From Faecalibacterium taiwanense (GTDB lineage Bacteria; Bacillota; Clostridia; Oscillospirales; Ruminococcaceae), in the NCBI RefSeq assembly GCF_036632915.2, contig NZ_CP155552.1, forward strand, positions 2,666,001 to 2,730,000: a stretch of DNA of 64,000 nucleotides, in the 5' to 3' direction. Position numbers and translations under genes: made by a program. The notes under the pieces were generated by a model. That model ran no database searches. It saw only the letters and a program-made list of their open reading frames with translations, and was not told where the DNA came from. Below are positions 39,668-49,065 of this stretch, piece by piece; position 1 is the stretch's first letter; each line of letters opens with the position of its first letter.

Positions 39668-42600
39668 TTATTGAGCGTACTTTTTGAAGTTTTCAGCTTG
39701 TTCCAGAACCTCCTTGTAGACATCATCAATGGTTACGGGGGATAGTCAAATTCATCCAGTAGCAGTATGAGGTCAACTTGCAGATTTGCCTTAATGTCAT
39801 CACGGGTAGACCAGTCGGTGTATTTAGCTTTGTCATCGACAATAATCTTAATCCGCTTTGACAATTCAATCATCTTATCGTCCGGGTACTCGAACTCATA
39901 CTTCTTGGCAACCGCCTTGAGAATGTCATAAAAGGCTTTTTCCTCGTAGTCAATTCCCATGCCCTTGAAGGAGTCTTTTTCCTTTTTGAGTTCTTCAAGG
40001 AGCTTCGCAAGCTGCTCCGCCACATCGTCAAGGACTTCATTAGCAAAAGCCTCATCACGACGGCGATTGTTGTACTCATCAACAACCCGCTTGAGGCGGT
40101 CTGAGAACTCCATGCCCATAATGCGGTTGACCTTTTTATACTCATCAATCGCCTGAGAGAGAAGCCGCTGCAATACCTTGATTTTAGTGTTCGGTAATTG
40201 GATCGCGTTGATCTTATCCAGATACTCGTCACTGAAAATATCAACAGAGATATGCTTTCCCGTTTCAAACAATTCCTCTATACCATCAGATTGAATTGCA
40301 CCTTCAAGAAGTTCACGGACGCGGGCATTCATTTGTGAAATGTCGGGGGCATCGCCCTTTGTGAGTTTGAAAAGAATAGAGCGCACAGCACAGTAGAAGT
40401 GCAGATAGTCCTTTTCTTTATCAGAGATAGCCTCACTTGAACTGCATAGGTTGAACGCTTGTTTCATGCGTTTGACTGCCGCCATAAAGCGAGTTTCCAA
40501 ATCTTCCGTGAGCTGTACATACTCAACAGCCCGATTGAGGCAAGCAAGCTGCTCTTTCGGTGAGCCGTTGAAGTAATCCGTGCTATTGAAGTTGTGGAAC
40601 ATCTGAGCCAAGACATCGAGCTGGTCTTTAACAATCGTGATAGACTGCTCGACGCCTTCAAACTCGTCGCTCTCAAAGTTGGTGTATTTCTTGAGGGCGA
40701 GATTCATGTTTTTCTTAATGCCGATGTAGTCCACGATCAAGCCCTTGTCCTTGCCGGTATAGACGCGGTTGACGCGGGAAATCGTCTGGATAAGGCTGTG
40801 CTGCTGGATGGGCTTGTCGATGTAGATTGTGTCGAGTGCCGGTACGTCGAAGCCGGTAAGCCACATATCAACAACGATGGCAATTTTGAAGTTTGATTTA
40901 ACGTTCTTAAACTGACGGTCAAACTCCTTGCGATCATCTTTCGTTCCCAGCATTTCATAAAGCTCAGGCTCATCATCTTTATTTCGCGTCATGATGAGCT
41001 TGATCTTCTCGATGGGTTTGAGTTCCTTTTTCTCTTTTTCCGTCAGTTGAACCCCGTCAGGGCAAACCTTTTTCTCTGCCCATTCCGGTCTCATTCCAAC
41101 TATAATCTGATAAAAAGCGTATGCAATCTTGCGATTAGAGCAGACAAACATTGCTTTTCCTGCAACGGTAGCTCCTTCGGCAACGCGGGTCTCATAGTGG
41201 TTAATGAAGTCCTCCGCAACTGCGTGAAGTCGGTCAGGATCACCGATGATCGCATCAATATGAGCAACCGCCTTCTGGCTTTCCTCAATCTGATGCTCAT
41301 TTGCACCTTCAACAGCACAGCGGTCATAATAATCTTCAATTTCCCGAACCTTTGCCTGATCAAGAGTGACCCGTGCAGCGCGTCCGTCGTAGACAAGGTT
41401 GACTGTGATACCGTCTTTGACCGCCTCTGTCATTGTGTAGGCATCGACAACCGGACCGAAGACTTCAATCGTGCCATCTACGGGCGTGCCGGTGAAACCG
41501 ACATAGGTAGCATTGGGGAGAGAATCGTGTAGGTACTTTGCGAATCCATAGCTTCGCTCTACACCTTCGGCAGTGACCTTGACTTTCTGATCGAGGTTTA
41601 TCTGACTACGGTGTGCTTCATCGGATATGCAGATCACATTCGCTCTATCCGTCAGAAGCTCCAAGTCCTCGGTGAACTTTTGGATGGTGGTCATGTACAC
41701 CCCACCGCTTGCCCTGCCTTGAAGTTCCTGACGCAGCTTTTCGCGGGAATCAATGCTCACAACGGTTTCGTCACCAATGTACTTCTTGGATGCTACAAAC
41801 TGCTTTGAGAGCTGGTCATCCAAATCCGTTCGGTCGGTAATAATCAGGATTGTAGGGCTATGGAAGAAGGTACTCTTCATAAGCATTCTTGTGAGGAAGA
41901 GCATAGTATAGCTTTTTCCGCAGCCTGTCGCGCCGAAGTATGTGCCGCCCTTGCCGTCCCCTCCGGTCTGAGATGTGCCTTGATATTCTCAAACAGCTTG
42001 ACCGCAGCAAAATACTGAGGATAGCGGCAGACGATTTTGAGGTCTTTGTCCGAGCTATCAGGGAAATAGACAAAATCCTTGATGACTGCCAAAAGCCGTT
42101 CTTTGCGGAACAGTCCACTCACCATAGTTACAAGGGAATTGATGCCGTCCAATTCCTTATCGTCAGCTTCAATCTTTCTCCACGCATAGAAGAAGTCATA
42201 CGGGGAGAAGAAGGAACCGTATTTATTATTTGCACCATCGCTTATGACGATGAAGGCGTTATACTTGAAGAGTTCAGGAATATCACGGCGATAACGCACG
42301 GTAAGCTGAGTATAGGCGTCCATGATCGTTGTGTTTTCTTTGACTGCGCTCTTGAACTCAAGCACAACAACAGGAATGCCGTTGATGAAGACAATCCCGT
42401 CCGGTATGCGTAGCTGGTTGTTGATGCCTTCAATTTCAAATTGATTGACGATCTTGAACACGTTTTTCTCTGGCTCATCAAAGTCAATCAGCTCAATGTA
42501 AATGTCTTTCTTTGTGTGATCCTCACGGTTGAAGATGAAGCCGTCACAAATCATTTTGCAGACTGCTTTGTTTGCTTCGTAGATCGTACCGGAAATAGAC

Positions 42601-43112
42601 CTCAGGCGAAGGATGATGCTATCAACTTCGCTTGGGGTAAGTCCCTCTGAGGCATACCTGTTCAGGAGGTATTTCCGCAGATCGTCGATAAGCAGAACCT
42701 CAGAGCGTTCACGGTGGATCTGCTCACCATTCAAATAGATATACCCTTCATCTTGAAACAAATCCATGATGGACATTTCAAGAGAATGCTCATTGAAGTT
42801 CGCCATTATCATTTCCCCTAACTGCCTCTGCATTTCTGCTTCAAAGGCTTTTTCACTTTGCTGGAAGTCGTACTCCTGATACTTCAAACCCAGACGTGCC
42901 AGCATGAGTGTACCTTCCCAGTCATCTATATTTGAGTATTGAGTTGCGTGGTTTACATCTGTGAGAATACCAAGAATCAAGCCCGTACAATCAAGCGCAA
43001 AGTCTATCATTTCCTGAACGTCCGGATAGGAAATAGGGTAACGATTCGGAAGGTTTTCACTGTTCACGATGCGCTTCTCATCGTTGTGGGCATAGAGTTT
43101 GTTTCTCTGCAT
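39668..43112 (-). CDS. hsdR: HsdR, type I restriction endonuclease subunit, frameshifted twice as sequenced
   Basis: ATG 43112 (MQRNKLYAHNDEKRIVNSEN) opens the N-terminal nuclease domain (RIPDGIVFINGIPVVVLEFK is the D...ExK site). At the C-run 41958-41961 one base is missing; restored, GDGKGGTYFGATGCGKSYTM supplies Walker A. The next frame holds CISDEAHRSQ, the DEAH box, VGFTGTPVDG and the helicase C-domain (VDMWLTGFDVPALDTIYIDK, QTISRVNRVYTGK). A second missing base at 39737-39741 cuts off VTIDDVYKEVLEQAENF and the tail to 39668. The repaired protein is 1148 aa, normal for HsdR. It translocates DNA and cuts unmodified sites. Confidence 0.9.
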
Positions 43113-43638
43113 TCGGATGTTATCTCTCTTTTACTCAGTCCGTTGAACCGCTTCTGATATAGGTCTAAAAATTCTGGAAAAGTCAAATCCACCCGAACAG
43201 GAACATTGTCCGCATCAGGAATATCAAACGCGGCGAAGAGTTTTCTATCTGCCTCAACCCGATCCTTAAAAAGCATTCCTCTTGCGGCTTGAGTTGGTGC
43301 TGATATGGGATCGGGTAGAAAAAGGTTGTTCCGTCATGATCCACCGTCAAAGTTTCTCTGTACTTCGGGAAAAGGTCTTGATTTCCCTCGCATTTAACAA
43401 GGAGGGTTCCAATGGACACGACACCATTCGAGGTATCATACAGTTTGGCAATCTCCATGAAACAGGCTTTCATCAGAGCATCATAGACTGTATGGTAGAA
43501 TGCTGGCGAAACCTTCATCTCTTCGGCATAATTACGTTGGTTCTTCCGATACTGCTGCATGATCAGGTAGTAGGCTTTTGCGTCGAAAGCTCCCTGGTGA
43601 AGTTCTTCGGCAATTCTGATCAATGTTTCCTTGTCCAT
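43064..43638 (-). CDS. AbiU2-like HEPN protein, frameshifted as sequenced
   Basis: ATG 43638 is preceded by GGGAGGG. The first part (MDKETLIRIAEELHQGAFDA, then AFYHTVYDALMKACFMEIAK and LYDTSNGVVSIGTLL) resembles AbiU2-type HEPN proteins. One base is missing in the A-run 43268-43272 (plus strand). With it the protein continues FKDRVEADRKLFAAFDIPDA to 43064, 191 aa in total, overlapping the hsdR start. Many HEPN proteins are RNases or toxins in abortive infection; I do not see a clear R-x4-6-H site here, so the activity is uncertain. It sits between the hsdS cassette and hsdR. Confidence 0.65.
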
Positions 43639-43660
43639 TTTCGTCCCTCCCTTCGTAGGA

Positions 43661-43679
43661 AAATGATAATTTAGCGGCT
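43661..43679 (+). repeat. Inversion site a, outer edge of the hsdS C-half cassette
   Basis: AAATGATAATTTAGCGGCT in forward orientation. It is an exact 19-base inverted copy of 44280-44298. Read in the cassette's frame it encodes NDNLAA, the joint between the two hsdS halves. Confidence 0.85.
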
Positions 43680-43682
43680 CAA

Positions 43683-44288
43683 ATGCGAGCATATTTCAAG
43701 GAATATACAGCAAATAACGCTTCAATAACAGGCAAACTCAAAGATTACTCAGTTATGCAGTACGGTTACACTGAAACAGCTACCACCGAACCAGTTGGAC
43801 CGAAGTTCTTGCGTATAACAGACATCGCTCAAAATTATATTGATTGGAATGGTGTACCATATTGTCCAATCAGCGAGGAAAATCATGAAAAATATGTTCT
43901 CTCGGAAGGCGATGTCGTTGTAGCTCGGACAGGAGCAACCGTGGGGTATGCTAAAATGGTCGGCAGAAATATTCCCGATTCTGTATTTGCATCGTTCCTT
44001 GTTAGAATAAGACCCATTGATGACGAATACAGATACTACTTTGGACTTGCAATTACATCTGCCGAGTTCCTTAATTTTGTTCAGACGAACGCTGGGGGTT
44101 CAGCTCAACCGCAAGCAAATCCTCCGCTTTTAGGGGAATTTGAGCTTTCTATTCCTAATAAGCAAAGTCTGCCAGAGTTCAACACAAAGATTTCCTCGTT
44201 TCTCGGAGTTATCGAGTCTAATGAAACGGAAATATCAAAGCTCCACGAGGTCAAAGATACAATGGTGAAGATGTTATCAAGCCGCTAA
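43683..44288 (+). CDS. Silent hsdS C-terminal half (second target-recognition domain), inverted
   Basis: The frame is open from the repeat at 43661 (NDNLAAQMRAYFKEYTANNA) and ends VKMLSSR at 44288. It has no start or promoter of its own. It carries a whole HsdS target-recognition domain (KFLRITDIAQNYIDWNGVPY, LSEGDVVVARTGATVGYAKM, GGSAQPQANPPLLGEFELSI) and the following conserved helix (LPEFNTKISSFLGVIESNET). It lies opposite to all surrounding genes. Inverting 43661-44298 would fuse it in frame behind the minus-strand hsdS N-half at 44277-44801. Confidence 0.85.
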   Translation: MRAYFKEYTANNASITGKLKDYSVMQYGYTETATTEPVGPKFLRITDIAQNYIDWNGVPYCPISEENHEKYVLSEGDVVVARTGATVGYAKMVGRNIPDSVFASFLVRIRPIDDEYRYYFGLAITSAEFLNFVQTNAGGSAQPQANPPLLGEFELSIPNKQSLPEFNTKISSFLGVIESNETEISKLHEVKDTMVKMLSSR

Positions 44289-44299
44289 ATTATCATTTA
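44275..44299 (-). repeat. Inversion site b, joint of hsdS N-half and silent C-half
   Basis: A 25-base element shared, inverted, with 45886-45910; its inner 19 bases match 43661-43679 inverted. On the minus strand it encodes NDNLAA plus a stop, closing the hsdS N-half. On the plus strand it encodes SSR plus a stop, closing the silent C-half. Confidence 0.85.
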
Positions 44300-44801
44300 T
44301 CTTCCGCTTGAGTTCAATCCGATCCGTAATCGTATTGTATGCCTTTACAATGCTGCGTTGCTTCTCGATAGAGGGGACAGGCAGTTCAACCTTGCACATT
44401 TCATCCCAGTCCATAATTTCCCGGACGCTGCCGTGAGACTTAAAACGTGCATAACGATCAAACTCCGGTCTGCTGAACCAGAGCATTAGGTATTCGGGCA
44501 GTAGCTCGTTTTCATCTTTCACTTCAAAAACGGTATAGATATTGCTGACAAGCCCCTCATCATAATCCGTTAGAAGAGCAATACCAATTTTGTCTCCACG
44601 CCGAGAAGTATCTGGAATGTAGGTAAACTGCCCCCGTTTGACTACCTTGTATTTCGTAAAGTCGGTACCAACCGTGTTTGCAATAGAGGGAATGAACATC
44701 TTTTGGACGGAAACACCTAAAAGGTTTTCCTCTTTTCCGTCTGTGTTCCTGACATCGACTTGGCGAATGAAGTCTCCAAGCAGCCTATATCCTTCTTTCA
44801 T
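44277..44801 (-). CDS. hsdS: hsdS N-terminal half (first target-recognition domain only)
   Basis: 174 aa, ATG 44801 (MKEGYRLLGDFIRQVDVRNT). One target-recognition domain (SIANTVGTDFTKYKVVKRGQ, ALLTDYDEGLVSNIYTVFEV, LPEYLMLWFSRPEFDRYARF) is followed by the conserved helix (EKQRSIVKAYNTITDRIELK). It ends at RKINDNLAA exactly in inversion site b. It is colinear with the first half of the complete HsdS at 45897-47053 (YKLISKGLFACNP, MMWFRRPEFDRECWF). It is half of a specificity subunit until the C-half is flipped; half-size HsdS proteins can sometimes work as dimers. Confidence 0.85.
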   Translation of the reverse strand: MKEGYRLLGDFIRQVDVRNTDGKEENLLGVSVQKMFIPSIANTVGTDFTKYKVVKRGQFTYIPDTSRRGDKIGIALLTDYDEGLVSNIYTVFEVKDENELLPEYLMLWFSRPEFDRYARFKSHGSVREIMDWDEMCKVELPVPSIEKQRSIVKAYNTITDRIELKRKINDNLAA

Positions 44802-44810
44802 TGTGACACC

Positions 44811-45794
44811 TCACCCTATGTATTTTCTGTGTGCCAGCTTGACGTTTTGCTGTTTGACCATAGCATAGTGCATGGTCGTGTCGATCTTCTGATGCCCTAA
44901 GAGCTGCTGGACTTGCTCTATGGGCATTCCTTTATCTATGGCTGATGTTGCCAATGTTCTTCGGAACTTATGTGGGTGGACACGAGGCAAATCCAGTCGT
45001 CGTCCCAACTCCCGCAATCGTCTTTCAATACCGCCGATCTGTAACCGCCCATGTGGGGATGCCAGAGAAACAAACAAAGCGGGATTGCTGTCACTACGGC
45101 TCTCCAAATAGTTTTGAAGGTGAATCTTCGTCCTGGCATCGAAGTAAACGATTCTTTCCTTGCTGCCTTTTCCGAACACTACGCATTCGCGCTCGTTGAA
45201 ATTGATGTCATCTCTGTTGAGTGCGCTCATTTCTCCGACACGCATTCCAGAGGATGCCAACAGATCAATCATGGCGAGATCACGGATAGAAGAGCAATTA
45301 TCTCGCATGATCTCCAAAGTCTCGTCTGAATAAGTCTCTTTGATTACCTTCGCCGTTTTGACCTTATGTATGCGGCGAACCGGACTTTTCACGATATGAT
45401 CTTCATCCTCCATCCACGAGAAGTAGCTGGATAGAATCCTGCGAATGTTATCAATCGTGACCTTGCTGGATTTTCTTTGCGTTTGGTAGTCCGTGAGATA
45501 CCTGCGCAAGTCTTCTGTGGTGATTTCCTGCGCCAATTTTCCAATGCCGGACAGCATTGCAAAGATGGTCTGGCGATAGTAGTTCAGCGTTTTTTCCGAG
45601 CAACCCTCAATTCGCTTGGCTGTGATAAACAAGGAAACCATGTCTACGCTTTCACTTACATCAGCAGCTTTGTCTCGATGGACTGTTACGCCGGTCAGTG
45701 CCTTCTCAAGTACAGCTTTAAGCTGCTTGAGCTGTGCATTGTTCAGATACGGAAGCATCTGCCGCTGCACTTCTTGAATTAGATGTTCTTTCAT
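44811..45794 (-). CDS. Tyrosine recombinase, probable hsdS invertase
   Basis: 327 aa. The N-terminal SAM-like domain has DMVSLFITAKRIEGCSEKTL and YYRQTIFAMLSGIGK. The catalytic domain has SGMRVGEMSALNRDDI (Arg), VFGKGSKERIVYFDARTK (Lys region), HPHKFRRTLATSAIDKGMP (His-x2-Arg), QLLGHQKIDTTMHYAMV (His and the Tyr nucleophile). All catalytic residues are present. It lies inside the type I RM operon between a full and a partial hsdS, next to inverted repeats at their joints. This is the arrangement of known hsdS-shuffling recombinases. ICE integrase is a less likely role. Confidence 0.88.
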   Translation of the reverse strand: MKEHLIQEVQRQMLPYLNNAQLKQLKAVLEKALTGVTVHRDKAADVSESVDMVSLFITAKRIEGCSEKTLNYYRQTIFAMLSGIGKLAQEITTEDLRRYLTDYQTQRKSSKVTIDNIRRILSSYFSWMEDEDHIVKSPVRRIHKVKTAKVIKETYSDETLEIMRDNCSSIRDLAMIDLLASSGMRVGEMSALNRDDINFNERECVVFGKGSKERIVYFDARTKIHLQNYLESRSDSNPALFVSLASPHGRLQIGGIERRLRELGRRLDLPRVHPHKFRRTLATSAIDKGMPIEQVQQLLGHQKIDTTMHYAMVKQQNVKLAHRKYIG

Positions 45795-45854
45795 TGTCGT
45801 TTCTCCTTTGTTTTAACTCAGAGAACGACAATCAGTGGCAGTTCCTTGTGGTAA

Positions 45855-45885
45855 AACTCTCGCCACTGGTGAGAGTTGTGGACTG
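45855..45885 (-). terminator. Weak terminator or attenuator between hsdS and recombinase
   Basis: AACTCTC (45855-45861) and GAGAGTT (45871-45877) form a 7-base stem. On the minus strand it is followed by TTTTACC. It could reduce read-through from hsdM-hsdS into the recombinase and downstream genes. Confidence 0.4.
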
Positions 45886-45910
45886 TAAATGATAATTTAG
45901 CGGCTTGATA
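45886..45910 (+). repeat. Inversion site c, 3' end of the complete hsdS
   Basis: TAAATGATAATTTAGCGGC plus TTGATA, identical over 25 bases to the complement of site b at 44275-44299. On the minus strand it encodes the last residues SSR and the stop of hsdS. Confidence 0.85.
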
Positions 45911-47053
45911 GCTGTGACAGAAGCAGTTGCTGCATGACATTTAGCCGCATAATTTCCTCCGTATTCCGGGTAACAGATTCGTATGACCCACGAGCTTTAA
46001 CCTCAAAATCTTGTATTTCACTTGCGGATGGAACTGGAATCGCAAAAGACTCCATTTCCTGCTTGTTAATTGCCTCTCTGGTCGAACCGGACTGCGCTAT
46101 TCCCATAAGTTTAGCTTTGTTTTCGGCAGAACAAAGTGTTGTCATGATGTAATAACTCATTGGCACAGCCAAATTGGGGCGCAATATCATGACGTGCTGA
46201 TTTACGCGAGCAGGAGAACATCCACCGGCACGATGCAGCATCGCGTAACTGATACACCTGTGATATTAAATAGGACATCATTTTGCTCGACGACCACATT
46301 TGAAAGTTGATCCGCCTGTTCGTCAGAAATATGAGCAAGATCATCATAGGAAAAGGCAAAATCAAAAATGTTTGTACTTCGGATGAGTGAAATGCCAGAC
46401 TCTCGATAGGCTGTTTTTCCACCTTTGGGCGTTGCACCACTTCCGATTTTCGAGCAAAGTTGTTTTAGCGGAACAGTCGGATATATTTTGCCTCCATCAA
46501 TAAACATCTTGCGATAGATTGCGTTGACGGTCGCAACCAAATTATCATTTATCTCCTTCTTCATAGCAATTCGCCTTGTGATTGCTCGATAGGATTCTAC
46601 TACATCAAGCTGCCGCTCGTAGGGAGGAACCGGGAGCTGAATGCGGCAAAGATCATCCCATGAGATGCCGCCACGAACACTGCCATCCGTCATGAACCAG
46701 CATTCACGGTCAAACTCCGGTCTACGAAACCACATCATCAAATACTCTTCATTTAAGACATCGCGGTCAATAATCTCAAACATGAAATACGCCGGAGAAA
46801 CTATTGCGGCGTTGTCTTTCTCATAGAGCGCAATCGGAAGACGTTCATCGCGTCCAACGTGCATTGGATTACAGGCAAATAGCCCCTTGCTGATCAGTTT
46901 ATACCGACTCAAATCTGTGCCAATTACATTTGCGACGGAAGGCATAAACTCTTTGTCGATGCTTATGCCAAGAACAGTGCTGGTGACTTCCTCGGAGTTT
47001 CGATAATCAACAAGCCGAATGTGTTTACCAAGAGGTTCATAATTCGATTTCAT
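45897..47053 (-). CDS. hsdS: HsdS, type I specificity subunit (complete copy), frameshifted as sequenced
   Basis: It starts at ATG 47053 (MKSNYEPLGKHIRLVDYRNS), overlapping the hsdM end by 17 bases. The first recognition domain and helix run to KKEINDNLVATVNAIYRKMF, the joint at site d. The second domain starts PTVPLKQLCSKIGSGATPKG. At 46213-46214 one base is missing; restored, VDVLPARVNQHVMILRPNLA continues to the stop at 45897, for 385 aa. HsdS binds two half-sites and so sets the sequence specificity of the whole complex. Its second half is a swap candidate for the silent cassette. Confidence 0.88.
46539..46554 (-). repeat. Inversion site d, central joint of the complete hsdS
   Basis: Sixteen bases (AAATTATCATTTATCT, plus strand) identical to 44287-44302. 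On the minus strand it encodes the INDNL joint between the two hsdS halves, followed by V instead of A. Confidence 0.75.
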
Positions 47054-48611
47054 AGCCCAGCTCCTTAAACACGGTCAACAGGTCTGCCTTTGACTTTTCT
47101 TCTGCAATGAGCAGATCGCGCAGTTCACTTTGCAGCGCCTTCATTTTCGTATCAAAGTCGATGTTCTCATCGCGGTTTACAAACTCAATGTAACGGCTCG
47201 GAACAAGGGTAAAGCCCTTTTCAGCAACCTCATCGAAGGATGCGCTGTAACAAAATTCAGGCACATTCTGATAAGTTTCTTCATAGCCTTCCTGCTGCCA
47301 TGCGTGATAGACGCCCGTGACTTTTGCACGGTCTTCTTCTGTCAGTTCAATATACTTCTTTTCATAAGGGCTTCCCATTTGCCGCAAGTCCATGAAAAGG
47401 ATCTCGCGCTCACGGTTACGGAAGCGTTTTACTTCACCGTTTTCTTCAACCACACGAGCCTTTTTATTCTTGTTCAGAATCCAAAGCGTAACGCTGATGT
47501 CCGTGGTGTAGAAGAGGTTTCGGGGAAGGATAATGATTGCCTCGACGAGATTGTTCTCTATAAGCTGACGGCGGATTTTTAACTCTGTACCATCGTCAGA
47601 TAGTGCGCCGTTTGCAAGCAGGAAACCGGCAACACCGTTCTGAGAGAGCTTTGAAACAATGTTCAGAATCCAGCCATAGTTTGCGTTACTCGTGGGCGGA
47701 ACTTCATAGCCGTCCCAGCGCGGATCATCAATCAGCTCATTATCACCACGCCATTCTTTCTGATTAAAAGGCGGGTTTGCCATAATGTAATCTGCCTTGA
47801 GGTCCTTGTGCTGGTCATTGGTGAATGTGTTCGCTGCCATTTCTCCGAGGTTTGCAGAGATGCCGCGAATAGCCAGATTCATTTTGCACAGCTTGTACGT
47901 CGTGTTTGTATATTCCTGACCATAGATAGAGACCTTCTTCTTGTTGCCGTGATGTGCCTCCACGAACTTCATTGACTGCACGAACATACCGCCAGAACCG
48001 CAACAAGGGTCGTACAGAATGCCATCATACGGTTCAATCATTTCTGCAATCAAATTGACAATACACTTCGGCGTATAGAACTCGCCCTTGCCCTTGCCTT
48101 CCGCAAGAGCAAACTTGCTCAGGAAGTATTCGTAGACCCGCCCGATAATGTCATTCTCTTTATCGCCGGTGTTGATCTTATCAATCTCGTCCAGCAGTGA
48201 TGCCAGCTTTGCTGTGTCGATGTGAAGACGTGAGTAGTAGTTGTCCGGCAGTGCGCCTTTCAGTGCGGGATTCGCTTTCTCAATCGTATAGAGGGCGGTG
48301 TCGATTTTCAGCGCAATGTCATCCTGTTTCGCATTCTCCATGATGAAAGACCAACGGCTGATCTCAGGCAGGAAGAATACATTATCCTTCGTATAGAAGG
48401 CAACATTGTCAACAAACTTCTCACCGTATTTTTCAGAAATAGCTTTCCTTTGTGCCTCAAACTTATCGCTGGCAAACTTCAAAAAGAAGAGACTGAGAAC
48501 GACGTGTTTATATTCTGCTGGCTCGACAGAACCACGGAGTTTATCTGCGGACTTCCACAGAGCTTCCTCCATAGAAATCTCCTTCTTCGGTGCCGATGCG
48601 GCTCGTGCCAT
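47037..48611 (-). CDS. hsdM: HsdM, type I N6-adenine methyltransferase subunit
   Basis: 524 aa, intact. The N-terminal helical domain (LWKSADKLRGSVEPAEYKHV, VLSLFFLKFASDKFEAQR) is followed by the methyltransferase domain: GEFYTPKCIVNLIAEMIEPY, the SAM motif YDPCCGSGGMFVQS (about 205) and the catalytic MANPPFNQKEW (about 277). It methylates adenine at sites chosen by HsdS and is needed for restriction too. It begins the RM operon and overlaps hsdS by 17 bases, so the two are translated together. Confidence 0.95.
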   Translation of the reverse strand: MARAASAPKKEISMEEALWKSADKLRGSVEPAEYKHVVLSLFFLKFASDKFEAQRKAISEKYGEKFVDNVAFYTKDNVFFLPEISRWSFIMENAKQDDIALKIDTALYTIEKANPALKGALPDNYYSRLHIDTAKLASLLDEIDKINTGDKENDIIGRVYEYFLSKFALAEGKGKGEFYTPKCIVNLIAEMIEPYDGILYDPCCGSGGMFVQSMKFVEAHHGNKKKVSIYGQEYTNTTYKLCKMNLAIRGISANLGEMAANTFTNDQHKDLKADYIMANPPFNQKEWRGDNELIDDPRWDGYEVPPTSNANYGWILNIVSKLSQNGVAGFLLANGALSDDGTELKIRRQLIENNLVEAIIILPRNLFYTTDISVTLWILNKNKKARVVEENGEVKRFRNREREILFMDLRQMGSPYEKKYIELTEEDRAKVTGVYHAWQQEGYEETYQNVPEFCYSASFDEVAEKGFTLVPSRYIEFVNRDENIDFDTKMKALQSELRDLLIAEEKSKADLLTVFKELGYEIEL

Positions 48612-48676
48612 ATCAAAATCCTCCCTGTGTATTTATCTAACCTATTTTACAAAAAGAGCTGTACGAAAAACCGGAC

Positions 48677-48898
48677 TCAGTTCTTGTCCGTTCGCACAGC
48701 CTCACATATATCTCCGATGTCACAGTTCAAGTAATCACAAATGCGCAGCAAAATAGAGAGGGACACTTCTTCCCCCTTATTCAGTTTTGTCCATGTTCCG
48801 GCAGACAGCCCTACTTCATGTCGTAGAGAAGCCTTCTTTATGTCGCGTTCCAGAAGAAGCATCCATAGTTTCTTATAGCTTATGCGCACGGCAACCAT
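48677..48898 (-). CDS. Small Xre-family regulator upstream of hsdM
   Basis: About 73 aa. Start choice is uncertain: ATG 48916 and ATG 48898 both lack a good ribosome site, while a GTG nine bases further in has AAAGGATGG in front. The helix-turn-helix (RISYKKLWMLLLERDIKKAS, LRHEVGLSAGTWTKLNKGEE) and SILLRICDYLNCDIGDICE are typical of the short YozG-like Cro/CI regulators. It lies 65 bases upstream of hsdM in the same direction, and may control the RM operon, as C proteins do. Confidence 0.75.
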   Translation of the reverse strand: MVAVRISYKKLWMLLLERDIKKASLRHEVGLSAGTWTKLNKGEEVSLSILLRICDYLNCDIGDICEAVRTDKN

Positions 48899-48916
48899 CC
48901 TTTCGCTTGCTTGCAT

Positions 48917-49065
48917 TCAACATCGCTTATAATATTATACTGGATTTCGTTCTCAAAAGCAATCCGTTGATGCAGAAATTAAAGAAAAAGTTTCAACTTC
49001 TCGAACCTTCTCTTAAGGATGCAGGGCATCTCCGGTCAACAGGAGATGCCCTGCTTTTGAAAGGA
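48917..49065. other. Intergenic region with stem-loop downstream of relaxase
   Basis: It contains an AT-rich stretch (TATAATATTATACTGG, 48930-48945) that can serve as the -10 region for the small Xre gene. It also holds a perfect 13-base stem GCAGGGCATCTCC/GGAGATGCCCTGC at 49021-49054 followed by TTTT on the plus strand. The stem lies just past the relaxase stop. Confidence 0.5.

Noticed and set aside
44811-45794. Tyrosine recombinase as integrase of ICE B
   Set aside because: It is embedded in the RM operon between hsdS copies and next to joint repeats, far from any element end.
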